Assembly (NCBI GenBank): GCA_945861635.1
Contig: CAMAWH010000060.1
Location: 1 to 32,723 of the forward strand
Direction of reading: 5' to 3'
DNA length: 32,723 nt
DNA from: Klebsiella pneumoniae
GTDB lineage: Bacteria > Myxococcota_A > UBA796 > SXON01
Shown piece after piece: positions 7,000-14,592 of the stretch. A program made the position numbers and the translations under genes. The notes beneath the pieces are model-generated. The model searched no databases. It saw only the letters and a program-made list of their open reading frames with translations, and was not told the DNA's origin. Within the stretch, counting starts at the first letter, position 1. Every line of letters begins with the position of its first letter.

Positions 7000-7752
7000 A
7001 TGCCGGTGAGAAAAATCCTGCGGGGAGTGCTGGAGCGGGTGGCCGCGCGCGTCGGAAAGGACGGTCTGTTCGAGCAGCCCGGAGAACGCGCCCGGGGCGA
7101 GCCGCTGCCGCAGGATCCCGGTGGATGGGGTCCGCCGTCGCCGGTGGTGCCAGCGGTGGAGCCGGGGGCGGCGCGTACGGCGCCGGCGCGGGAGGTGGCG
7201 GCGAGTCCGCCGGTTGTGGCGGGTGCGGCGGTTGTGGCGAGTCCGCCGGTTGTGGCGGGTGCGGCGGTTGTGGCGCCGGCCGCGCCCATTGCGCCGGCAC
7301 GCCCGGCCGAAGGGTGCGTCCCGGTGGACCTTGCCGGCCTACTTGCCGCACTTTCACCGGCGGGCAAGCCGCTCGTGGTGAATCACTGGGCATCGTGGTG
7401 TGACCCCTGCGTTGACGAGTTGCCGCGGCTGGTGCGCGCGGCGGCCGGTGTCGCGGACGTTGGCGAGTTCATCGGCGTAAGCTGGGACCTGTTTGATCAC
7501 CCTGGAAAGCCAGCTGCGGTCGCGAAAAAGGTGGGTCTGTTCGCAGACAGCGTGGGCGTCGGCTACCCGAGCGTGCTTTTCACCGGGACGCCCGCGGAGC
7601 TATTCGAGGCCCTCGGGTTCGATGTGCATACCGTGCCGCAAACGCTGGTTATCGCTGCTAATGGTCGGGTCGTGTACCACAAGAAGGGCGTCATCGAGCA
7701 TGACGACGTCTTTCCGCTGATCGCCGCTGTGAAGGCCTGCGTGTCGGGATGA
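7000..7752 (+). CDS. TlpA/thioredoxin-fold protein with Ala/Pro/Val linker
   Basis: 250 aa from ATG 7000. Residues 1-60: basic amphipathic start (MPVRKILRGVLERVAARV) and a Gly/Pro-rich region. Residues 61-103: low-complexity Ala-Val-Pro linker built from an exact 36-bp duplication. Residues 105-250: thioredoxin fold with KPLVVNHWASWCDPCVDELPRLV (redox pair Cys134 and Cys137) and the cis-Pro loop HTVPQTLVIAANGRVVYHKKG, typical of TlpA/ResA disulfide reductases. No standard signal peptide or membrane anchor is seen, which is unusual for this group. The stop overlaps the nucleotidase start as ATGA. Confidence 0.85.
   Translation: MPVRKILRGVLERVAARVGKDGLFEQPGERARGEPLPQDPGGWGPPSPVVPAVEPGAARTAPAREVAASPPVVAGAAVVASPPVVAGAAVVAPAAPIAPARPAEGCVPVDLAGLLAALSPAGKPLVVNHWASWCDPCVDELPRLVRAAAGVADVGEFIGVSWDLFDHPGKPAAVAKKVGLFADSVGVGYPSVLFTGTPAELFEALGFDVHTVPQTLVIAANGRVVYHKKGVIEHDDVFPLIAAVKACVSG
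7201..7272 (+). repeat. Two perfect 36-bp direct tandem repeats in coding sequence
   Basis: The 36-bp unit starting GCGAGTCCGCCGGTTGTG occurs twice without a mismatch (7201-7236, 7237-7272). It encodes two copies of ASPPVVAGAAVV in the linker of the thioredoxin-fold protein. Identity at every third position shows a recent duplication. Confidence 0.95.
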
Positions 7753-9257
7753 TTTTATTGCTTTTTGCCTGTGCAAAGCATGATGTGGGCGTCATCGCTG
7801 CGCCGGGCCATGTGACCATCCTCCACACCAACGATCTGCACGGCCACTTCCTGCCGGAGCCGGCGGAGTGGCTGGAAAATCGGCCGGCGATCGGGGGGTT
7901 CGAGCGGTTGGACGCGGAGCTGCGCGCGATTCGCGCGGCGCGCGGTGACGCGAGCACCCTGACCCTGGACGGCGGCGATATTCTGACCGGCACGCCGCTT
8001 ACGGACATCGAAGAAGACGGCGCAACGGGCACGGCAATGTTGCGCTTCCTGAAACTCCTCGAGTACGACGCGTGGGCGATCGGAAATCACGAATTCGATA
8101 AGGGTCTGGATAATTTGTCCCGTTTTTCGGCGAATTCTGCGATGCCGCTCTTGTCGGCGAACGTGCGGTCCATCGACGGTACGGCCCCCCTCTTGCCAAA
8201 CCAGAAGTTCGCGCAGGTGTTTACGGCGGGTGACGTGAAAGTCGGCGTCATCGGGGTCACGACGGAGGACTTGGGCGGACTGATGAGCCGGGCGGACTTT
8301 GGAAGGTTGAAGCTGACCGATGTGGCAGAGTCCGTGCGGGGAGAGGTCGAGCGCCTGGATGCCACGACGGACCTGATCGTTGTGCTTTCGCACATCGGCG
8401 TCGAGCACGACGCCCGCCTGGCCCGCGAAGTACAGGGGATTGACCTGATCGTCGGCGGCCACTCACACACGCGCATGACGACGGCCGTGCAAGTTGGCGC
8501 CACGTGGATTGTCCAGTCCGGCAGCTACGGCCGAAGCCTGGGCGTCGTCGATCTCATCGTAAGCCACGATGGGATTGCCGAGTTCCACTATGAGCTTCGG
8601 GACTTGCTTCCGGAGACATTGCCGATGGCGCCGTCGGCCGAGGTGCATCGGTTGGCGGAGGGCTATTCGGCGCGGATCGACGCAGTTTTTGGAGAAGTCA
8701 TCGCAACTGCACCGGCGCTCATGAGCCGCAGCTACTACCACGAGAGCGCCCTTGGCCGCTGGATCACGGACGTGCTGGTCGCGACGACGGGGGCCGACAT
8801 CGGACTGTACAACGGCGGCGGCTTGCGGGCCGACATCGGCCCGGGGCCCGTACCGCGCCGGGCGATCTTTGAGTGTTTCCCATTCCGGAACGAGATCATG
8901 ACCTTTACGTTCACGGGCGCCGAAGTCATGGATCTGCTCGTCCGAAACGCTATCGCGGAGAGCGGTGAAAAGAAGGGATTTCTGCCGATTTCTGGCGTTC
9001 GCTATACCTGGCGTGAGCGCAACGGCGCTGCCGAGATTGTGCAGGCGTACATCGGCGGGAATCAGGTGGATTTGGCGAAAACCTATACCATTGCGACCAA
9101 TTCGTACATCGCAGAGCAGTGGGAGAAACATCTCGGGGCGAAACCGCGTGATCTGAAGAGTTTCGGCATGAGCGATTACGACGCGGCACTGGAGTACGCC
9201 GCCAAACACGGCGTTCACGACCCAGGAGACGTGCGCGCGGAGAAACTAGGGGGGTGA
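7749..9257 (+). CDS. 5'-nucleotidase / 2',3'-cyclic phosphodiesterase family lipoprotein
   Basis: 502 aa. Very short signal MILLLFAC with lipobox-like LFAC (Cys8), so probably a lipoprotein. Amino-terminal metallophosphatase domain: ILHTNDLHGH (Asp29, His31), LDGGDILTGTPLTD, IGNHEFDKG (Asn113, His114), LSHIGVEHD, GGHSHT. Carboxyl-terminal substrate domain (residues about 300-480): YNGGGLRADI and FPFRNEIMTFTFTGAEV, the 5_nucleotid_C pattern. UshA/CpdB-like enzymes hydrolyse nucleotides, UDP-sugars or 2',3'-cyclic nucleotides in the periplasm. The ATG overlaps the previous stop. Convergent with the MFS gene 38 bp downstream. Confidence 0.93.
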   Translation: MILLLFACAKHDVGVIAAPGHVTILHTNDLHGHFLPEPAEWLENRPAIGGFERLDAELRAIRAARGDASTLTLDGGDILTGTPLTDIEEDGATGTAMLRFLKLLEYDAWAIGNHEFDKGLDNLSRFSANSAMPLLSANVRSIDGTAPLLPNQKFAQVFTAGDVKVGVIGVTTEDLGGLMSRADFGRLKLTDVAESVRGEVERLDATTDLIVVLSHIGVEHDARLAREVQGIDLIVGGHSHTRMTTAVQVGATWIVQSGSYGRSLGVVDLIVSHDGIAEFHYELRDLLPETLPMAPSAEVHRLAEGYSARIDAVFGEVIATAPALMSRSYYHESALGRWITDVLVATTGADIGLYNGGGLRADIGPGPVPRRAIFECFPFRNEIMTFTFTGAEVMDLLVRNAIAESGEKKGFLPISGVRYTWRERNGAAEIVQAYIGGNQVDLAKTYTIATNSYIAEQWEKHLGAKPRDLKSFGMSDYDAALEYAAKHGVHDPGDVRAEKLGG

Positions 9258-9295
9258 CGGGGAAGCAGCCGGAGGCGAGTCGCGAACCGCGCGCG

Positions 9296-10693
9296 CTACG
9301 CCGCCGCAGCCTGACGTTGCGGCCTAGCGTTCCAGATGCGCGTGCACAGGAGCAAGCCGACGAGCGCCACCGGAATCATCGCCCCCGGCCACGACGCCCA
9401 CGCCAGCGGATCCTTCGCGGCATCACCCGTGGGCAGGATGTGACCGTAGAGCAGCGCCTGCGTTCCGGTGCCAAGGTAAACGAATCCATCGATAATACCC
9501 GTCACAACCCCGGCATTTTTCGTTCCACCGAAATCCATGCTCGCCGTGCCGGAGAGCATTCCGTGCACGCCGATGACGCACAGCGACATCAGGATGACCG
9601 ACCAGCCGATGACCGGCGACGATAGCGTCAACAGCGCACCCACAGCGCCAACCAGGAGGCCTCCGTACAACACGGAGGCAACCGGCCCACGGCGTGACTG
9701 GAAGAGGTGGTCGGAGAGAAAGCCGGCAAACACGCCGCCGAGTATGCCGGCGACGCAAAGCAGCATTCCCCAATTCTGATACACGAAACCGTCACTATCG
9801 CCCACGGCCTTCGCAAACGGACGATACCACTTCATCACGCCCTGCCGCAGGAAGCCAGAACAAAACTCGATGGCGACGATGTACCAGATGATCCTCTGCG
9901 AGAACATCCGGCGTGCAACCTCTCGTAGGGGCAGTGTGCCCACCTGACCGCTCGACGCGTCCCCGGTGTCGAAATCAGCGAGGCCGGCCTGCGCCGGGGA
10001 ATCGCGTACGACGAAGCCAACCACAATGGCGCTCACGACGAGAACGGCCGCTGGAACGTAGAAGGGAGCAACGAGATTGATGTTCTTGGCAAGCGCGAGG
10101 CTCCAGTCGTACGAGAAGTACAGTCCCAAGGAAATGAGGATCCCGAACAGGGCGCCGAGCACGCCGCGCTCCCGCACGTGGAACCAAGGGGCATTCACCT
10201 TCACGATGCTGACGGCGCCGAAGCTCTGGAAATACATATTTCCAGCGTTCGCGTAGAGTAATCCTGTTCGCACCTGATCGCCGTCCCATCCGCCGGACGT
10301 TCCCTTCCACATCACGGCAGCCATCGCCACGTTCATCACGGCGGAACCGGACGTTGCAAGCAACATCGTGAACCGGCCCCCCCACCGGTCCGCCAGAGGC
10401 CCGTTGATCAGGAAGGCGAATCCATAGGTGTACGCGCCGATGGCGTCGATATCCCCGAACTGCACCTTGGTCAGCAGCTTGGCGGCCTCGAGTTCGCCGA
10501 TGATGGCCGAGAGATTGTACCGGCCAAAGTAGAGGAAAGCGTACGCCAGACCCAGCGGCACCCAGTTCATCACGCGCCGGCGCTTGTACGCCGCGGTGTG
10601 CCCGATTTCGACCTTCGGAAGACGGGAAAGTACGATTCCGATCGCGACCAGCAGCAGCAGGATGGGCAGGAACTTTTCAAGCCAGGCGGGCAT
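9296..10693 (-). CDS. MFS transporter, organophosphate:phosphate antiporter (GlpT/UhpT-like) type
   Basis: 465 aa, about 12 membrane helices plus an extra amino-terminal helix (FLPILLLLVAIGIVL). Features of the OPA group: NWVPLGLAYAFLYFGRYNLS after the first basic loop, INGPLADRWGGR (the loop 2-3 MFS motif), and DFGGTKNAGVVTGIIDGFVYLG in helix 11, which resembles the GlpT segment. The transported solute is probably a phosphorylated or anionic metabolite. This is a family-level inference. It starts 9 bp after the SDR gene stop, so the two form an operon. Confidence 0.88.
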   Translation of the reverse strand: MPAWLEKFLPILLLLVAIGIVLSRLPKVEIGHTAAYKRRRVMNWVPLGLAYAFLYFGRYNLSAIIGELEAAKLLTKVQFGDIDAIGAYTYGFAFLINGPLADRWGGRFTMLLATSGSAVMNVAMAAVMWKGTSGGWDGDQVRTGLLYANAGNMYFQSFGAVSIVKVNAPWFHVRERGVLGALFGILISLGLYFSYDWSLALAKNINLVAPFYVPAAVLVVSAIVVGFVVRDSPAQAGLADFDTGDASSGQVGTLPLREVARRMFSQRIIWYIVAIEFCSGFLRQGVMKWYRPFAKAVGDSDGFVYQNWGMLLCVAGILGGVFAGFLSDHLFQSRRGPVASVLYGGLLVGAVGALLTLSSPVIGWSVILMSLCVIGVHGMLSGTASMDFGGTKNAGVVTGIIDGFVYLGTGTQALLYGHILPTGDAAKDPLAWASWPGAMIPVALVGLLLCTRIWNARPQRQAAAA

Positions 10694-10702
10694 GGTGGCT
10701 CC

Positions 10703-11725
10703 TCAATCCTGACGGGGCGGAGGGCCGGCCGGCAAATCATCCCATTTGATCACGCCCGGCTCGTAGATCGTGGCGGTGAACTGGCGATGGACAACCTTTT
10801 CATCGCGAGCGGTGGGGTCTTCGGAGGGATGGCGCATCTGCCACGCCGATAACGCCGCGTCGGCAAACGGCGTGAGCGGCATGCCGAACATTGCGGAAAG
10901 TGTCACCGGATCGACACGATGATCGTGCGAGAACTGCACGTCGAGCGCGCGGAGGTGATTCGTCCAGCGCTTTCCGGCGGGTCGAGCCAGGATGGCGGCC
11001 GTCTTCAGCCCCAGCGGCGGCATCTTCCACCAGTGCGGCTTCAGCCCGGCCACCTGACACATCGTCGTCATGGCGGCTTCGACCGTCATCGGCTCAGGAC
11101 CGGCAATGTCCACGATTTTGTTCCTTGCAGCCGGAAGATCGAGTGCCGACATCGCGATGAGGGCAACGTCACGCCCGTGGACCGGGGACACAACGGCGTC
11201 CGCGCGGCCGGGAAGGAAAACCGAGCCATTCGCTTCGATACGCCGCGCCAGATCCGCGAAGTTGGCGGCGAACAAGCCCGGGCGCAGGATCGTGTAGGGC
11301 AGCCCGGAGGCGATCAGGTGATCCTCCGCAGCTTTCTTCGCAACGAACGCCGGCACATCTCCACCCGCGGCGCCCCCGACGCTTGCGACGCCCGCGCACG
11401 ACACCAGAACGACGTGTTGCGCGCCGCGGGCCTTGGCGGCGTCAAACAGCGCGATGGACCCCGCAGCGGTCACATTCGTATGGTTGTTGTCCGTAGACTC
11501 AACGCGGATGCCATGCGCGGCAACGACGAACTGCACATCACGCAGCGCCCGGGAGAGCGACTGCGGATCCCGCACGTCTCCAAAAAAGTAGGCGGATCCG
11601 GTGTCGTTGAGCCAGTAGTATTCACTGCCCTTGCGCACGAGGCAGCGGACGTCCTGCCCGACCGAGCGCAGCACCCGCACGATCTGGTTGCCGAGGCGGC
11701 CCGTTGCCCCTGTCACGAGAATCAT
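10703..11725 (-). CDS. Atypical SDR (NmrA/Ycf39-like) NAD(P)-binding protein
   Basis: 340 aa. Rossmann start ILVTGATGRLGNQIV (residues 2-16) with the TGxxGxxG motif of atypical SDRs, then VRCLVRKGS, YFFGDVRDPQSL, FVVAAHGI, VLVSCAGV and LPYTILRPGLF. The catalytic Tyr-x-x-x-Lys of classical SDRs is replaced by KKAAEDHL, consistent with NmrA/NDUFA9/Ycf39-type proteins that sense or bind NAD(P). A carboxyl extension of about 60 residues ends PPPRQD. First gene of a two-gene operon with the MFS transporter. Divergent from the coiled-coil gene, with 58 bp between starts. Confidence 0.88.
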   Translation of the reverse strand: MILVTGATGRLGNQIVRVLRSVGQDVRCLVRKGSEYYWLNDTGSAYFFGDVRDPQSLSRALRDVQFVVAAHGIRVESTDNNHTNVTAAGSIALFDAAKARGAQHVVLVSCAGVASVGGAAGGDVPAFVAKKAAEDHLIASGLPYTILRPGLFAANFADLARRIEANGSVFLPGRADAVVSPVHGRDVALIAMSALDLPAARNKIVDIAGPEPMTVEAAMTTMCQVAGLKPHWWKMPPLGLKTAAILARPAGKRWTNHLRALDVQFSHDHRVDPVTLSAMFGMPLTPFADAALSAWQMRHPSEDPTARDEKVVHRQFTATIYEPGVIKWDDLPAGPPPRQD

Positions 11726-11783
11726 GCGCGCAACCTATCGCGGCACCCCTTGCGCGCGCGCGCTCGCCGGGCGAATTGGGGGC

Positions 11784-12104
11784 GTGGCTGACGACAAGCG
11801 AGGAACGGGCGATGTGGCGGAGCTGCTCAAAGGCATGCTCTCGCGCGGGCGCGTCGAGATGGAACGGGCGGCCAAGCGCGGAAAGGAGATGATCCACCTG
11901 CGGCAGATGCGCACGGACCGCGATCGGATGTATCAGAAACTCGGCCGTGAGGCGGTTCGGTTGGTCGAGGCGGGGGACCTTGATCATCCCGGGATTGTGA
12001 AGGGCGTGGCCCGCGTGAAGGCGCTGGAGGATCGGATCGACACTGCGGAGGATTCGATGCGCGCACGCGGTGTCGAGCCGGAGCCGGAAACGACGGCCGA
12101 GTAG
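11784..12104 (+). CDS. Small helical (coiled-coil) protein, unknown function
   Basis: 106 aa from GTG 11784 (VADDKRGTGDVAELL...), preferred over upstream ATGs, which encode an Arg/Ala-rich, non-protein-like leader. Almost all helix: ELLKGMLSRGRVEMERAAKRGKEMIHLRQMRTDRDRMY with dense Lys/Arg/Glu, then LGREAVRLVEAGDLDHPGIVKGVARVKALEDRIDTAEDSM, and an acidic Pro/Glu tail. No signal or membrane segment. No family recognised. It could be a small structural or regulatory protein. It sits upstream of tRNA-Ala. Confidence 0.7.
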   Translation: MADDKRGTGDVAELLKGMLSRGRVEMERAAKRGKEMIHLRQMRTDRDRMYQKLGREAVRLVEAGDLDHPGIVKGVARVKALEDRIDTAEDSMRARGVEPEPETTAE

Positions 12105-12156
12105 ACATTTCCCCCCGTTCGGGCGTGGCCTGCACCTTGTGGGAGCGCGCCACCCC

Positions 12157-12185
12157 TTGCCGATGCCGTCGAGCGGGATTAGCAG
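12157..12185 (+). promoter_or_regulatory. Candidate sigma70-type promoter of tRNA-Ala
   Basis: TTGCCG (12157-12162) and TAGCAG (12180-12185) separated by 17 bp; transcription would begin about 5 bp before the tRNA. The geometry is right but the -10 match is weak. Confidence 0.3.
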
Positions 12186-12196
12186 GGCGCACCCGT

Positions 12197-12272
12197 GGGG
12201 CTTTAGCTCAGTTGGGAGAGCATCAGAATGGCATTCTGGGGGTCAGCGGTTCAACTCCGCTAAGCTCCACCA
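12197..12272 (+). tRNA. tRNA-Ala (anticodon GGC)
   Basis: 76-nt cloverleaf with encoded CCA. Acceptor GGGGCTT pairs with AAGCTCC and includes the G3-U70 pair that defines alanine identity. D arm is GCTC/GAGC. Anticodon stem TCAGA/TCTGG encloses loop ATGGCAT, with anticodon GGC at 12230-12232. T arm is AGCGG/CCGCT with TTCAACT in place of the usual TTCGAxT. No intron. Confidence 0.97.
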
Positions 12273-12276
12273 CCTT

Positions 12277-12312
12277 GAAAGGCCGGTTCGACGCAGGTCG
12301 GGCCGGCCTTTC
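12277..12312 (+). terminator. Hairpin downstream of tRNA-Ala
   Basis: Perfect 10-bp stem GAAAGGCCGG / CCGGCCTTTC with a 16-nt loop, beginning 4 bp after the tRNA CCA end. There is no following T-run, so it may end or process the tRNA transcript. It also lies just beyond the 3' end of the convergent EAD1 gene. Confidence 0.5.
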
Positions 12313-12340
12313 CAAGTTCTGGGGGGCGTCCATCCGGGGA

Positions 12341-13231
12341 CTACTGCGCGTCTCCGATGGCGTACGGCACCCACCAGTGCCCGCGAGACGCATCGATCGG
12401 CGCCTGGCTCAGGGCGACGCGCATGCCCGCCTTGAGCACGCAACGCTCCGCCGCGCGCGCGTTGTGGCGGTTTTCGGCGTGCGGGTAGTCGGCGCGCACC
12501 CGTGCGTCTCGTGTCAGCGTGATCGTTGTGCCCTGCGTCCCGGGCGTGGATGCCCCCGCATACCAATAACCAACGACGTCACCGGGGGAGCCGCTGCAGC
12601 GGGCGCGGTCAGGGCTGCCCGGCGGGCGCGCGGCGGACGGTGAACTTGCGACGGGCACGGCAGGCGCGCGGACGGGCGCCGTGGCCAGCACGGCGTCTGC
12701 TGGCTCGACGTCTGCAGGCGCGACGGGCGCCACTTCGGCCACCACGGGCGCGCGTTCCGCGGCAGCATCCGGCGCCACCGGTGAAACCTCGGTTGGCGCC
12801 GCAGCCACCTCACGCGTGTCGGATACGTTCGCGGTGACCGGCGCCGGCGGCACGACTCCGTCACCGAGGACGCGCATCGCCACGCCCAGCCCGATGCCAA
12901 AAAGGAGTACGCAGCCGGCGGCCAACGCCACCGCCGGCATCCGAATGCCCGCGGCCTTTTTCGGGGCCAATTCGCGCGCCGCGGCCTGAAGGTTCTCGTC
13001 TTGCGGTGCAGCGGCAGCCACGACGGCAGCCAGCGTCGCAAGGCGGCTTGCGTTTTGCGCGGCAGAGAGTACCGTCTCCCACGAATGGATCGCATCCCCA
13101 TGATCCGTTGCATCGACGTCTACACCGGCCGCCTTGCAAAAACGCGCGCGATCGGCGGCGTTCGGAAAACGCTTGGCGAAGAAGCCAGCCAACTCCTGAA
13201 GTTCGGTCGCGTCGAGGCGCATCGCCGGCAT
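12341..13231 (-). CDS. EAD1 domain - membrane helix - SH3-like domain protein
   Basis: 296 aa. Residues 4-88 match the Effector-Associated Domain 1 pattern: LDATELQELAGFFAKRFPN, then ARFCKAAGVDVD, DAIHSWETVLSAAQ and LAAVVAAAAPQDENLQAAA. Residues about 98-122 form one membrane helix (AVALAAGCVLLFGIGLGVAM). Residues 123-215 are an Ala/Pro/Val linker. Residues 216-296 look like a bacterial SH3-type domain: GDVVGYWYAG, ITLTRDARVRADYP, CVLKAGMRVAL, HWWVPYAIG. EADs are death-like adaptors that recruit matching EAD-tagged effectors (proteases, nucleases and others) in NTPase-centred conflict systems. The topology puts EAD1 in the cytoplasm and the SH3-like part in the periplasm. No partner effector with an EAD is visible here. 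Confidence 0.75.
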   Translation of the reverse strand: MPAMRLDATELQELAGFFAKRFPNAADRARFCKAAGVDVDATDHGDAIHSWETVLSAAQNASRLATLAAVVAAAAPQDENLQAAARELAPKKAAGIRMPAVALAAGCVLLFGIGLGVAMRVLGDGVVPPAPVTANVSDTREVAAAPTEVSPVAPDAAAERAPVVAEVAPVAPADVEPADAVLATAPVRAPAVPVASSPSAARPPGSPDRARCSGSPGDVVGYWYAGASTPGTQGTTITLTRDARVRADYPHAENRHNARAAERCVLKAGMRVALSQAPIDASRGHWWVPYAIGDAQ

Positions 13232-13293
13232 GTAACCGCGCGTCCCGCCAAATCCGACGCCTTTCCCACCCTAATTTCGGTTAGTCGCGCCCC

Positions 13294-14592
13294 ATGTCGG
13301 TCCGCTCCGGGTGGCTAGTCCTCGCAGTTCTCTGCGCGGCGCGCCTCCTCATCGCCGCGAGCATCGGTATTGTAGAGGATGAAGCGTATTACTGGACGTG
13401 GTCGCGGCACCTCGCCGCGGGGTATCTCGACCACCCGCCCGGCATCGCTTGGCTGATCGCACCCGGCGGGGCGATGTTCGGAGCAACGTCTCTCGGCGTT
13501 CGCGTGCTGCCCGTCCTTGCGGGCATCGCCGCTGCCGGCTTGCTCTTGCCGCACGCCGGCAGTCGGTACCTTTACCTCCTGCTCGTGGCCGGCCTGCCGC
13601 TGTTTACGCTCGGCGGCATCCTCGCCACTCCTGACGTGCCGCTGCTGCTGGGGTGGGCCATCGCGCTGCGCGGCGGGCTCGATGGGAACTGGATCCTCGC
13701 GGGCATCGGCGCGGGGGTCGCGGGGCTCGGAAAGTTCACCGGCGTTGGACTGTGGCCGCTGCTGCTGCTCGGCGCCCCGCAGGACTGGCGAAAAATGGGT
13801 CCGGGAATCGCACTCACCGGGTTTCTCCTCGCGCCAAACCTTTGGTGGAACGCCACGCATGACTGGGTGGCCTGGCGGTTCCAACTCGGCCACGGCCTCG
13901 CGTCGGACCCGGTCGGTGCCCCGCTCTTCCTGCTGGGACAGGTTGGCGTTGTGACGCCGATTTTATTCGCCGCGATGGTCGCGTGGTGGGGGAGCGCCTG
14001 GCGTACAGAGCGACTGCTCGTGGCCACGTCGATCCCGGTCGTTGTCTTCTTCACGCTCGCGGCCGCCCGTGGGCCGGGGGAGGCGAACTGGGCAGCACCC
14101 GCCTATCTTTCAGCGGTGCTCGGCCTCTCTCGCGCGTCCGGACGGATCGCACGGGCAGCGTGGCTCGGGGGTGGGATGGCTGCGTGCTTTTCCGTCGCCG
14201 TCGTCGTGCATTTGTACCGTCCGGTCGTAGATTTTCCGGGAGATCCAACGTCGCAGCTCGGCATCGGCCGCGACCTGGCGGCGAGTGTCGAAGCGTGGGG
14301 CGTTGAACCGGTCTATACCGAGCGCTATCAAGAGGCCGCGTTGATCGAGTACTATGCGGGGATTGACGGCGTGGTGCTCCCTGGCGGTTCACGCCCGACG
14401 CAGGACGACCTCGCGCCGTTTCCGGCCAGCGAGCGGGCCCTGTTTGTCCGACCGTGGCGCGGCGGCCCAACGCTGGCGAGTGACCCGTACTGTGGAGACC
14501 ATGGTGGCGCGAACGTGGTGACCGAGCACAATGAAGACGGCACCGTGTTCGGGAGATGGCAAGTCTACGAGGTCGAATCTTGTCACCTGTAG
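13294..14592 (+). CDS. GT-C fold glycosyltransferase, ArnT/PMT-like (GT83/GT39 type)
   Basis: 432 aa, about 9-10 membrane helices. The amino end has the first-loop acidic motif IVEDEAYYWTWSRHL (Glu28-Asp29-Glu30), followed by GYLDHPPGIAWLIAPGGAMFG and a second TPDVP motif, the classic pattern of undecaprenyl/dolichyl-phosphate-sugar transferases such as ArnT. The carboxyl part is a periplasmic domain (TERYQEAALIEYYAG, ending CHL). It sits directly upstream of an MsbA-like exporter and lipid A enzymes, so its likely role is adding a sugar to lipid A or LPS core on the periplasmic face. The sugar is unknown. The end overlaps the exporter start. Confidence 0.88.
   Translation: MSVRSGWLVLAVLCAARLLIAASIGIVEDEAYYWTWSRHLAAGYLDHPPGIAWLIAPGGAMFGATSLGVRVLPVLAGIAAAGLLLPHAGSRYLYLLLVAGLPLFTLGGILATPDVPLLLGWAIALRGGLDGNWILAGIGAGVAGLGKFTGVGLWPLLLLGAPQDWRKMGPGIALTGFLLAPNLWWNATHDWVAWRFQLGHGLASDPVGAPLFLLGQVGVVTPILFAAMVAWWGSAWRTERLLVATSIPVVVFFTLAAARGPGEANWAAPAYLSAVLGLSRASGRIARAAWLGGGMAACFSVAVVVHLYRPVVDFPGDPTSQLGIGRDLAASVEAWGVEPVYTERYQEAALIEYYAGIDGVVLPGGSRPTQDDLAPFPASERALFVRPWRGGPTLASDPYCGDHGGANVVTEHNEDGTVFGRWQVYEVESCHL

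Noticed and set aside
5738..7393. 551-codon open frame on the minus strand
   Set aside because: Pro/Arg/His-rich translation with no motif. It lies opposite three well-supported genes and is an antisense shadow of high-GC codon use.
12197..12272. tRNA-Ala as an integration site for an island
   Set aside because: No integrase gene and no direct repeat of the tRNA 3' end was seen elsewhere in the window.
14556..14579. ATG 14556 as the start of the MsbA-type gene
   Set aside because: Its purine run abuts the ATG with no spacing, whereas TTG 14580 has GAGGT at 6 nt; kept only as an alternative.
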